Shown here: in pieces, positions 1 to 6,387 of the stretch
Position numbering within the stretch: the stretch's first letter is position 1
How the letters are laid out: the number at the start of each line of letters is the position of its first letter
Position numbers and translations under genes: made by a program
NCBI GenBank assembly: GCA_002435835.1
Contig: DIVM01000060.1
Span: forward strand, 1 to 9,449
Length of the DNA: 9,449 bases
Source of the DNA: Firmicutes bacterium UBA6132
GTDB lineage: Bacteria; Bacillota_A; Clostridia; Tissierellales; Sedimentibacteraceae
Reading direction: 5' to 3'
Notes under the pieces: model-generated
The model's database searches: none
Seen by the model: only the letters and a program-made list of their open reading frames with translations
Told to the model about the DNA's origin: nothing

Positions 1-33
1 ATGGAAGAAATGCGAAGAAGGTTAGAGAGATGA
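1..33 (+). CDS. 3' end of an upstream gene (partial, unidentified)
   Basis: Frame 1 is open from the first base and ends at a TGA at 31-33, giving the C-terminal residues MEEMRRRLER. The stop overlaps the neuD start as ATGA, which suggests a translationally coupled upstream gene of the same operon. The tail is strongly basic and helical in character but too short to identify. In legionaminic acid clusters the gene before neuD is often the aminotransferase legC; that is a guess from gene order and not read from these residues. The ATG at base 1 is most likely an internal methionine codon. Confidence 0.6.
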   Translation: MEEMRRRLER

Positions 34-674
34 ATAAAAAGATACTTTTAATTGGTGGCGGAGGTCACTGTAAATCAGTATTAGACAGTCTTCTTGAACT
101 AAATGAATATGCAGAGATAAAAATTATCGATAAAAAAGAAAATATCGGTAGTTCAGTTATGGGAATTCCTGTGGTAGGTTGTGATGAAGACTTACCAACT
201 TTATTCAATAGTGGTCATAAGTATGCCTTTGTCACAGTTGGGAGTATAGGCAATCCATCGCTTCGGATAAAACTCTTTAATCTGATCAGTGAAATTGGAT
301 ATAAGATTCCATCCATCATTGATTCTTCAGCTAATGTAAGTAATTATGCCAAAATTGAACAAGGTGTGTTCATTGGGAAACAGAGCATAGTTAATGCTGG
401 TACCCATATTCAAAAAGGGGCTATCATTAATTCTGGATCTATAGTAGAGCATGACTGTCAAGTCGGTGCATTTGTTCATATTGCTCCAGGAGTTATTTTA
501 GGTGGAGAATTAGTTATTGGAGAAAATTCTCACATTGGATTAAATGCTACGGTTAAGCAACAAGTTCACATCGGATCTAATTCAATTATTGGTATGGGAA
601 GTGTAGTCCTCCAAAATATACAAGATAGCATATTGGCCTATGGCAATCCATGCAGGGAGGTGAAGAAACTTTGA
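30..674 (+). CDS. neuD: NeuD/PglD-family sugar O/N-acetyltransferase
   Basis: This 214-residue protein has the two-part build of the NeuD/PglD/LegH family. An N-terminal Rossmann-like sugar-nucleotide domain opens with a glycine-rich GGGGH motif (residues 9-13). From about residue 95 a left-handed beta-helix follows, built of hexapeptide repeats such as IEQGVF, IQKGAI, VIGENS and HIGSNS. The likely catalytic histidine is H141 in the EHDC motif, matching the base of PglD-type enzymes. The family transfers acetyl from acetyl-CoA to an amino or hydroxyl group of a sugar nucleotide or nonulosonate, in the cytoplasm. Length is normal for the family. The start ATG overlaps the preceding stop (ATGA), and the tail overlaps neuB, so the gene sits inside a coupled operon. 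In a legionaminic pathway it would N-acetylate the 4-amino sugar (LegH role); in a Neu5Ac pathway it would be an accessory or O-acetylating enzyme. Confidence 0.9.
   Translation: MNKKILLIGGGGHCKSVLDSLLELNEYAEIKIIDKKENIGSSVMGIPVVGCDEDLPTLFNSGHKYAFVTVGSIGNPSLRIKLFNLISEIGYKIPSIIDSSANVSNYAKIEQGVFIGKQSIVNAGTHIQKGAIINSGSIVEHDCQVGAFVHIAPGVILGGELVIGENSHIGLNATVKQQVHIGSNSIIGMGSVVLQNIQDSILAYGNPCREVKKL
655..662 (+). promoter_or_regulatory. ribosome binding site that sets the neuB TTG start
   Basis: GGGAGGTG at 655-662 lies inside the last codons of neuD, 8 bases before TTG at 671. It is the best Shine-Dalgarno match in the area. The ATG at 650 lies in front of this site and has no comparable site of its own, so it is an unlikely start. 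Confidence 0.8.
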
Positions 675-1666
675 GTGTATTCGTAATTGCAGAAGCAGGT
701 GTAAATCATAATGGTAGTTTAGAGTTAGCAAAAAAATTAATAGATGCAGCTAAAGATTCAGGTGCTGATTGTGTAAAGTTTCAGACCTTTATCTCAAATA
801 ATATTGTATCAAAGAATGCAGTAAAAGCTGAATATCAAAAGCATCAAACAGAAGCTGAAGAAACCCAACAGGATATGCTTAGAAAGCTCGAACTTTCTTT
901 TGATGAATTTGTAGAATTGAATGAATACTGTAAAAGTAAAGATATTGAATTTATGTCCACTGCTTTTGATTTTGATAGCATCGATTTTTTGAATAGCTTA
1001 GGGATGGGTACTTGGAAGATTCCATCGGGCGATATCACAAATCTGCCGTATTTGATGAAGATTGCTAAACTTAAAAAGCCTGTCATACTTTCCACAGGAA
1101 TGTGTACGATGGATGATATAAGAAGTGCGGTTAATGCATTAAAAGATAATGGCGCTGGAGAACTGACTGTTCTTCATTGCACAACTGAGTATCCGACGCC
1201 GTTTCAAGATGTAAATTTAAAAGCTATTAATACAATAAAAGAAGCGTTTGGTTTACAGATTGGTTATTCAGATCACACTAAGGGGATTGAAGTACCTATT
1301 GCAGCAGTTGCATTAGGCGCTACGGTTATTGAGAAACATTTTACTTTAGATAGAAATATGGAAGGGCCTGATCACAAAGCTAGTCTAGAACCTAATGAAC
1401 TAAAGGCTATGATTGATTCGATAAGACACATTGAATTAGCACTTGGAGACGGAATGAAACAGCCAGCTGAATCTGAGAAAAAGAATATGGCTGTTGCTCG
1501 TAAGAGCATTATAGCAAAGAAAGACATTAAAGCGGGAGAGATCTTCACTGAAGAGAATATTACGGTAAAAAGACCAGGTGATGGCATAAGCCCTATGAGA
1601 TGGTTTGATGCTATAGGTAAGGTTGCCTCAAGAGATTTCGAAGAAGATGAGTTGATAGAATTATGA
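671..1666 (+). CDS. neuB: NeuB-family nonulosonic acid synthase
   Basis: NeuB-type enzymes condense phosphoenolpyruvate with ManNAc or its 2,4-diacetamido-6-deoxy analogue to give Neu5Ac or legionaminic acid. The protein is 331 residues when begun at TTG 671. The TIM-barrel part shows AEAGVNHNG (residues 7-15), KFQTF, KIPSGDITN, STGM and HCTTEYPTP. GYSDHT (H202) and IEKHFTLD (H223) hold the metal-binding histidines. A C-terminal SAF (antifreeze-like) domain follows from about residue 275, including KRPGDGISPM, whose arginine is expected to contact the substrate acyl group. A longer reading from ATG 650 would add only MQGGEET, encoded by the ribosome binding site itself. TTG overlaps the neuD stop as TTGA, and the stop overlaps neuC as ATGA. 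The chain ends right after DELIEL, without the short extra tail I recall on E. coli K1 NeuB, a weak hint of the legionaminic type. Confidence 0.93.
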   Translation: MSVFVIAEAGVNHNGSLELAKKLIDAAKDSGADCVKFQTFISNNIVSKNAVKAEYQKHQTEAEETQQDMLRKLELSFDEFVELNEYCKSKDIEFMSTAFDFDSIDFLNSLGMGTWKIPSGDITNLPYLMKIAKLKKPVILSTGMCTMDDIRSAVNALKDNGAGELTVLHCTTEYPTPFQDVNLKAINTIKEAFGLQIGYSDHTKGIEVPIAAVALGATVIEKHFTLDRNMEGPDHKASLEPNELKAMIDSIRHIELALGDGMKQPAESEKKNMAVARKSIIAKKDIKAGEIFTEENITVKRPGDGISPMRWFDAIGKVASRDFEEDELIEL

Positions 1667-2832
1667 AGAAAATAATCAGTATACTAACAGCTACAAGGGC
1701 TGAATATGGTTTGTTAAAACCGATTATTGCAAAACTTAATAAAGTTAAAGAATTCGATGTTAGAATTGTAGCAACAGGCGCACATCTATCGCCTGAGTTT
1801 GGTTTAACATATCAGGAAATTGAAAAGGATGGTTTTAAGATTGATGAGAAGATAGAGATCCTATTAAGCTCAGATACACCATCCTCTATTTCTAAATCAA
1901 TGGGACTTGCGATGATTAGCTTTGCAGATTATTTTGAGAAGCTTAACCCGGATTTGTTGATTGTTCTGGGTGATCGTTATGAAACACTAGCAGTAGCTAC
2001 AACAGCGATGAATCAGAGAATTCCAATAGCTCATCTATACGGAGGAGAAACTACAGAAGGAGCCATAGATGAGTCTATTCGTCATGCAATTACTAAAATA
2101 AGCTATCTTCATTTTACAAGTACTGACGAATATCGCAAAAGAGTTATTCAACTAGGTGAACACCCAGACCGAGTGTACAATGTCGGTGCAATTGGTATAG
2201 AAAACATTATAAATGAAAAACTGTTATCTAAAGATGAATTAGAAAATGAATTGAAGATTGATCTTACTAAACCTTATGCAATGGTTACATTTCATCCTGT
2301 TACACTTGAAAATAACAGTTCTAAGAAGCAAATTGAATCTCTTATAGACGCTTGTAAGTCATTTAAGAATATAAATTTTATTTTTACAAAAGCAAATGCT
2401 GATGCACAGGGACGTATTATTAATCAGCTTATTGATGAATATTCTTTAATAGTTGATAATATTAATGCATTTAATTCACTTGGTATGGTTAAATATCTTA
2501 GTGCCATTAAATATTGTTCTATGGTAATAGGCAATTCTTCTAGTGGGTTGTTGGAAGCACCTAGTTTTGGTATTCCAACGATTAACATTGGTGATCGACA
2601 AAAAGGAAGACTACAAGCTAGTAGTGTTATCAATTGTGAGCCAATCCAGGATGAAATAAAGCGAGCAATAGAAAAAGCTTCAACCGATTCATTTGTTAAA
2701 GCAGCTATAGAAACAGTAAACCCATATGGGAGTGGAAATACTTCTGATAAAGTAATAGAAGTAGTAAAAAATTATGTGTTAAATGAAAAGTTTAACCTTA
2801 AGAAAAAGTTTTATGATTGTGAGGTGAGTTAA
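1663..2832 (+). CDS. neuC: NeuC/LegG-type hydrolysing UDP-GlcNAc 2-epimerase
   Basis: This 389-residue enzyme of the UDP-GlcNAc 2-epimerase superfamily (GT-B fold) inverts C2 and releases UDP, yielding ManNAc or, in the LegG branch, 2,4-diacetamido-2,4,6-trideoxy-mannose for NeuB. Seen motifs are TRAEYGLL near the N-terminus (11-18), HLSPEFGLTYQEIEKDGF (41-58), LGDRYE (102-107), HLYGGETTEGAIDE (124-137), IRHAITK, and the nucleotide-binding region GNSSSGLLEAPSFGIP (290-305) followed by GDRQKGR. The GGETTEGAIDE form separates it from non-hydrolysing WecB, which carries HVEAGLRT. The LLSSDT...SISKSMG stretch (68-80) resembles what I recall of LegG rather than of E. coli K1 NeuC, so the substrate is left open. 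Its ATG overlaps the neuB stop with no strong ribosome site of its own, implying coupled translation. Its last codons carry the neuA ribosome site. Confidence 0.9.
   Translation: MKKIISILTATRAEYGLLKPIIAKLNKVKEFDVRIVATGAHLSPEFGLTYQEIEKDGFKIDEKIEILLSSDTPSSISKSMGLAMISFADYFEKLNPDLLIVLGDRYETLAVATTAMNQRIPIAHLYGGETTEGAIDESIRHAITKISYLHFTSTDEYRKRVIQLGEHPDRVYNVGAIGIENIINEKLLSKDELENELKIDLTKPYAMVTFHPVTLENNSSKKQIESLIDACKSFKNINFIFTKANADAQGRIINQLIDEYSLIVDNINAFNSLGMVKYLSAIKYCSMVIGNSSSGLLEAPSFGIPTINIGDRQKGRLQASSVINCEPIQDEIKRAIEKASTDSFVKAAIETVNPYGSGNTSDKVIEVVKNYVLNEKFNLKKKFYDCEVS
2821..2826 (+). promoter_or_regulatory. ribosome binding site of neuA inside the end of neuC
   Basis: GAGGTG sits in the final codons of neuC, 6 bases before the neuA ATG at 2833, which directly follows the neuC TAA. 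Ribosomes finishing neuC would land on this site, so the two genes are likely translated in a fixed ratio. Confidence 0.7.
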
Positions 2833-3531
2833 ATGAAGAATATTGCTATAATACCTGCTAGAAGCGGATCAAAAGGATTAAAAGATAAAAATATAAAGCT
2901 TCTTCATGGCAAACCACTTATAGCGTATACAATTGAAGCAGCACAAAAGTCAAAAATATTTGATGAGATATTTGTATCAACAGACTCTGAAGATTATGCT
3001 ATAATTGCTAAAGAATGGGGTGCGAGTGTTCCTTTTTTAAGAAGTGAAGAACTATCCTCTGACTCCGCATCATCTTGGGATGTAGTGAGTGAGGTATTGC
3101 AAAGATATACTACGGAGCAAGGTAAGAAGTTTGATACATTTGCATTATTGCAGCCAACATCACCTTTACGAACTAGCAAAGATATTATTAATGGATATTC
3201 TTTGATGAAAGAAACTAAAGCTAATGTTATCATTTCAGTTTGTGAAGTGGAACATTCTCCGATGTGGTCGAACACATTAAAAGAAGATAAATTGCTTAAA
3301 AACTTTCTGAATAAAGAAGTTTTAAATAAACGAAGACAGGATTTAGAAAAATACTATCGCATTAATGGAGCACTTTATATATTAAAAACTGGGATTTGTA
3401 ATATATTTGATGAACTTTATGGTGCCAAGAGCTATGCGTTAATAATGTCCAAAAGCCGTTCAATAGATATAGATGATTATATTGACTTTATGTTAGCAGA
3501 ATTACTTGTAACAAATACAAGGGTTGAATGA
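2833..3531 (+). CDS. neuA: CMP-nonulosonate cytidylyltransferase (NeuA/LegF type)
   Basis: The enzyme activates the free nonulosonic acid with CTP to the CMP-sugar donor used by glycosyltransferases. The 232-residue length fits the single-domain form, with no fused esterase domain. The nucleotide-binding signature IPARSGSKGLKDKNI is at residues 7-21. STDSE (49-53), LLQPTSPLR (105-113) and a C-terminal SRSIDIDDYIDF segment (208-219) follow. D212 and D214 there match the paired metal-binding aspartates of bacterial CMP-sialate synthetases. The gene abuts neuC with no gap and is followed by a 33-base spacer before wzy. Motifs do not tell CMP-Neu5Ac from CMP-legionaminic acid. Confidence 0.92.
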   Translation: MKNIAIIPARSGSKGLKDKNIKLLHGKPLIAYTIEAAQKSKIFDEIFVSTDSEDYAIIAKEWGASVPFLRSEELSSDSASSWDVVSEVLQRYTTEQGKKFDTFALLQPTSPLRTSKDIINGYSLMKETKANVIISVCEVEHSPMWSNTLKEDKLLKNFLNKEVLNKRRQDLEKYYRINGALYILKTGICNIFDELYGAKSYALIMSKSRSIDIDDYIDFMLAELLVTNTRVE

Positions 3532-3564
3532 TGACAAATTTTATCCTAAAGGGAGTTTAGTATT

Positions 3565-4776
3565 ATGTACTGCATACAAACTAAAAAAATGAGAGATATG
3601 AATGATCCCATAATTAATAGGGATATTATTTCTTTTATATTACCATTTAATTTTTTGCTCTTATTTATTTCTTTAATTACCATAAATATAGGGCCTATTT
3701 CTATCTCTTCGATTTCAATAACAACCAACCTTTTTATTGTAGCTATTTTATTTACTATTAAAACTATTAGAAGTTTATCTATTACTAGATTTCAGAAAAG
3801 AGTTCTTCAACTTTATATTTTAATGTTTATTACTCAACTAATAGGACTATTTAACAATTTAAATACACGGTCATTAATTTCGATGATACAAGTATTGCTA
3901 ATCTATGTATTTATTTGTTATATGAGCAACATTGACTATTCAAAACATAATATATCAGTATTTAATGTTTGTTACACAATACTTTCTATATCAGCCTTTG
4001 TGGAGAATATCTTTTTTAAAGGCCTAATATGGAACAGATACTTTGAAAGTGGAAACACAATTGGTGGAATATTTGTTTTTATTTCCTGTATAAATATATT
4101 TTTTGTACTTATTAATAAAAGCCCACGACGTATGCTAATATTTTCAGGGATTTTGATTTTACCGTTAATAAATACTGACTCTAGAACAGCACTTGGGGGT
4201 GCTGTAATTATTGCTATGCTTTATATATTGTTAACATTACTGCATGTTAGAAAAAGTAGTGGGATTCTGTTATTTATTTGCACAATATTACTGGTTATAA
4301 GTATCGTGTATATATATCCAAGATTGACAATGTGGGATGGTTATGCAGAATTAAACTCATTATCCTTAAAATATTTTGGAAAACATATAGTTAATCCTAG
4401 AGAAATGATTTGGATGACAACAATAGACGTTGTCGGCGACGATTGGTTACTTGGATTAGGGACAGGTTTGCTAAATAGAGATATTATGAATTATAAGGGA
4501 TCTTCTCATAATCAGTATGTACAGTTATATTTACAAAATGGATTGATCGGAATACTATTACTATTCTCTTTATTCTATGCTCTATGGAAACCTCTAACTA
4601 AGTATCTGAAAGATAAAGCTATACGATTTTGTATAGCGTGTTTTGTTGGAGTAATTATATTTAACTGTTTTGAATCTACTTTAATACAAAATAAGCTTGT
4701 ATCTGGAATTGTTCAATGGCAACTTATCTGTATGGGGGTTTCACGTTCGCTATATTTAGATTTAAAAAGATTATAA
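3565..4776 (+). CDS. Wzy / O-antigen-ligase-type polysaccharide polymerase
   Basis: This 403-residue protein is strongly hydrophobic, with about ten or more membrane-spanning stretches beginning near residue 22. It fits the Wzy/WaaL (Wzy_C) superfamily, which joins lipid-linked repeat units on the outer face of the membrane. Signs of the family are an SR-type motif, TDSRTALGG (204-212), at a loop edge, and a hydrophilic loop at about 250-310 ending in GLGTGLLNRD. SSHNQYVQLYLQNGLIG (313-329) contains the conserved H-N-x-Y and H315. Polymerases diverge fast, so polymerase and ligase cannot be told apart here; polymerase is favoured because the gene lies in a sugar-precursor cluster. GGGAG at 3551-3555 is 9 bases before the ATG at 3565. 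Internal ATGs at 3589 and 3598 are possible but lack a comparable site. It is followed within 31 bases by the acetyltransferase gene. Confidence 0.78.
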   Translation: MYCIQTKKMRDMNDPIINRDIISFILPFNFLLLFISLITINIGPISISSISITTNLFIVAILFTIKTIRSLSITRFQKRVLQLYILMFITQLIGLFNNLNTRSLISMIQVLLIYVFICYMSNIDYSKHNISVFNVCYTILSISAFVENIFFKGLIWNRYFESGNTIGGIFVFISCINIFFVLINKSPRRMLIFSGILILPLINTDSRTALGGAVIIAMLYILLTLLHVRKSSGILLFICTILLVISIVYIYPRLTMWDGYAELNSLSLKYFGKHIVNPREMIWMTTIDVVGDDWLLGLGTGLLNRDIMNYKGSSHNQYVQLYLQNGLIGILLLFSLFYALWKPLTKYLKDKAIRFCIACFVGVIIFNCFESTLIQNKLVSGIVQWQLICMGVSRSLYLDLKRL

Positions 4777-4793
4777 GATAGGACAGTAACATT

Positions 4794-4798
4794 GGAGG
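4794..4798 (+). promoter_or_regulatory. ribosome binding site deciding the acetyltransferase start
   Basis: GGAGG at 4794-4798 is 9 bases before ATG 4808 but directly touches the in-frame ATG at 4799, too close to serve it. The start at 4808 is therefore preferred; the difference is three residues. Confidence 0.75.
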
Positions 4799-4807
4799 AT
4801 GTTTAGA

Positions 4808-5305
4808 ATGAAAAAGTTTATAAAAAGAATAAGAACTTCAATCTATACACTAATAGCAAAATTACAAGTAAAATCAATTGGAAATAAGTGTAACGTTAAT
4901 GCACTATGTAAGTTTACAAATATGACCGTTTTAGGGGAAAATTGTCACTTTAACGGAATGAGGATTTATGGGAAAGGAAACGTCATTATTGGAGACAACT
5001 TTCACTCAGGAGCGGAATGTATGATAATTACAAGTTTTCATAACTATGATAAAGGTTGTAAAATTCCATATGATGAAACGATAATTGATAAGGATGTTGT
5101 GATAGAAAATAATGTATGGATTGGACATCGTGTAGTTATTTTAGGTGGAGTCACATTGGGTGAAGGTTGTATTATTCAAGCTGGAAGTGTAGTTGTAAAA
5201 AATATACCTGCTTATGCCATTGCTGGAGGTAGCCCGGCTGTAACATTTAAGTATCGAGATATAGAACATTATACTAAGCTAAAAGAACAAAGGGCTTTTT
5301 TTTAA
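4808..5305 (+). CDS. hexapeptide-repeat (left-handed beta-helix) acetyltransferase
   Basis: This 165-residue protein belongs to the xenobiotic/maltose/NodL-like acetyltransferase group, which moves acetyl from acetyl-CoA to a sugar hydroxyl. Residues from about 25 form hexapeptide turns. The ITSFHNYD segment carries the presumed catalytic histidine (H78). IENNVWIGHRVVILGGVTLGEG then follows, and GGSPA (140-144) near the C-terminus is typical of the CoA-binding end. It has no signal peptide or membrane segment; the N-terminus is basic (KKFIKRIR) and could lie on the membrane surface. Its place after wzy suggests O-acetylation of a repeat-unit sugar, possibly the nonulosonate, but the acceptor cannot be read from the sequence. 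The last codons include a run of eight T (5296-5303), so slippage there would alter only the tail. Confidence 0.88.
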   Translation: MKKFIKRIRTSIYTLIAKLQVKSIGNKCNVNALCKFTNMTVLGENCHFNGMRIYGKGNVIIGDNFHSGAECMIITSFHNYDKGCKIPYDETIIDKDVVIENNVWIGHRVVILGGVTLGEGCIIQAGSVVVKNIPAYAIAGGSPAVTFKYRDIEHYTKLKEQRAFF

Positions 5306-5368
5306 ACCATACTACCTATATAAGTAAATTTTTTCGTATAAATTAATTAGGAAAGGATAATTTTTACT

Positions 5369-6337
5369 ATGGAAAACTATAAAGTATCTATTGTAATGTA
5401 TCATTATGTGAGAAATCTCGGGAATAGTCGCTATCCAAATATAAAAGGACTAGATTTAGCAGCTTTTAGAGAGCAAATTGATTTTTTTAAAAAAAAATAT
5501 ACATTTATAACTTGTGAACAGCTGATGGACACAATAAATAACAAAGAACAATTGCCAAAAAACAGTATGCTTCTAACATTTGATGATGGATATATTGATC
5601 ATTTTGTTAATGTCTTTCCTATACTTATTGAAAAAGGAATTCAAGGTTTTTTTTCAATGCCAGGAAAAGTATTAGCGGAAAGAAAGTTGTTAGATGTTAA
5701 TAAGATTCATTTTATATTAGCTAGTACACCTATCTCAAAATTGTTACCTTTGGTTTTTGAACGGCTAAATCACTATCGTATCGGAAACTCATTTCCAAGC
5801 AATGAAGAATTATATCATAAGCTTGCTAAAGCAAATAGATTTGATTGTCAGGAAGTTGTTTTTGTAAAGAGATTGTTTCAAGTAGAGTTGGAAGAAACTA
5901 TCCGAAATGAGATTGTATCAGATTTGTTTAAAAAATGCGTAGCTGTGCCTGAAGAAACTTTTGTGCAAGAGTTGTATATGAGTTTAGATCAACTAAAATT
6001 AATGAAACGAAGTGGTATGTGTTTTGGAATACATGGTTATGACCATTACTGGTTAAATAAGTTAACACCCAAAGCATTAGAAAAAGATATCGAGAATGCA
6101 TTAAATGTTATGGATGGAATAGTTAATCCTAAAGAATGGATTTGTTGTTATCCATATGGTTCTTATAGTGAAGATGTTATTCATTGTATAAAAAAACATG
6201 GTGCAGTAGCAGGATTTAGTACAGATGTAAATATTGCAAATTTGGATAAAAATAATAAGTATGCATTACCAAGATTAGATACTAACGATTTTCCTCCGAA
6301 AGGTGAAAGTTACAAGAATTATGTGATAAATATGTAG
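5369..6337 (+). CDS. NodB-type polysaccharide deacetylase (CE4), cytoplasmic
   Basis: This 322-residue carbohydrate esterase 4 protein would remove N-acetyl groups from an amino sugar using a bound metal ion. The N-terminal strand VSIVMYHYV (6-14) is typical of the family. Motif 1 is TFDDG (70-74), with D72 the expected base and D73 a metal ligand. Motif 2 is HGYDH (222-226), supplying two metal histidines. Motif 3 is YPYGSYS (261-267), and a late PRLDTNDFP segment (301-309) closes the domain. All key residues are intact. About 145 residues lie between motifs 1 and 2, an enlarged and partly helical insertion that may shape substrate choice. No signal peptide or anchor is visible, unlike secreted peptidoglycan or PNAG deacetylases, so a cytoplasmic precursor such as a lipid-linked or nucleotide sugar is the inferred target. 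AAAGGA at 5352-5357 precedes the ATG by 11 bases. Long A and T runs lie within the gene. Confidence 0.85.
   Translation: MENYKVSIVMYHYVRNLGNSRYPNIKGLDLAAFREQIDFFKKKYTFITCEQLMDTINNKEQLPKNSMLLTFDDGYIDHFVNVFPILIEKGIQGFFSMPGKVLAERKLLDVNKIHFILASTPISKLLPLVFERLNHYRIGNSFPSNEELYHKLAKANRFDCQEVVFVKRLFQVELEETIRNEIVSDLFKKCVAVPEETFVQELYMSLDQLKLMKRSGMCFGIHGYDHYWLNKLTPKALEKDIENALNVMDGIVNPKEWICCYPYGSYSEDVIHCIKKHGAVAGFSTDVNIANLDKNNKYALPRLDTNDFPPKGESYKNYVINM
5482..5497 (+). repeat. T7-A9 homopolymer tract inside the deacetylase gene
   Basis: Seven T (5482-5488) are followed directly by nine A (5489-5497), encoding FFKKK at codons 39-43, ahead of every catalytic motif. A one-base slip would cut the protein off early. 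A second run of eight T lies at 5647-5654 in the same gene, just after motif 1. Confidence 0.7.
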
Positions 6338-6366
6338 CATAGTATTAAAAATAATAAAGGTAAAAT

Positions 6367-6387
6367 ATGGTGAATATATATATATGA
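6367..6387 (+). other. possible six-codon leader ORF overlapping the next gene's start
   Basis: ATG at 6367 opens a six-codon frame (MVNIYI) whose TGA at 6385-6387 overlaps the start codon of the following gene as ATGA. AAAGG at 6356-6360 lies 6 bases ahead, a better-spaced ribosome site than the weak GGTGA (6369-6373) in front of ATG 6384. It may load ribosomes for coupled translation, or be chance in AT-rich DNA. Confidence 0.3.
6374..6385 (+). repeat. (AT)6 dinucleotide repeat at a gene start
   Basis: Six AT units run into the start codon of the GNAT-like gene. Loss of one unit would bring ATG 6367 into frame with that gene, replacing the leader frame by a five-residue N-terminal extension. 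This is read directly from the sequence; whether the tract varies is unknown. Confidence 0.6.

Noticed and set aside
844..3275. Several open reading frames on the - strand opposite neuB, neuC and neuA
   Set aside because: They lie fully inside well-supported genes, show no recognisable motif and lack good ribosome sites, so they are shadows of the + strand coding sequence.
3546..3728. 60-codon - strand frame overlapping the start of the wzy-like gene
   Set aside because: It is rich in isoleucine because it reads the complement of an AT-rich membrane-protein gene; no ribosome site or family resemblance was seen.
4799..4807. Earlier in-frame ATG for the acetyltransferase
   Set aside because: The GGAGG site touches this ATG directly, leaving no spacing for initiation; ATG 4808 is correctly spaced.
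5230..5303. Possible intrinsic terminator before the T8 run at the end of the acetyltransferase gene
   Set aside because: The only pairings found are AGCCC with GGGCT across a loop of over 50 bases, or AAGC with GCTT. Neither makes a stable hairpin, and the T run is coding.
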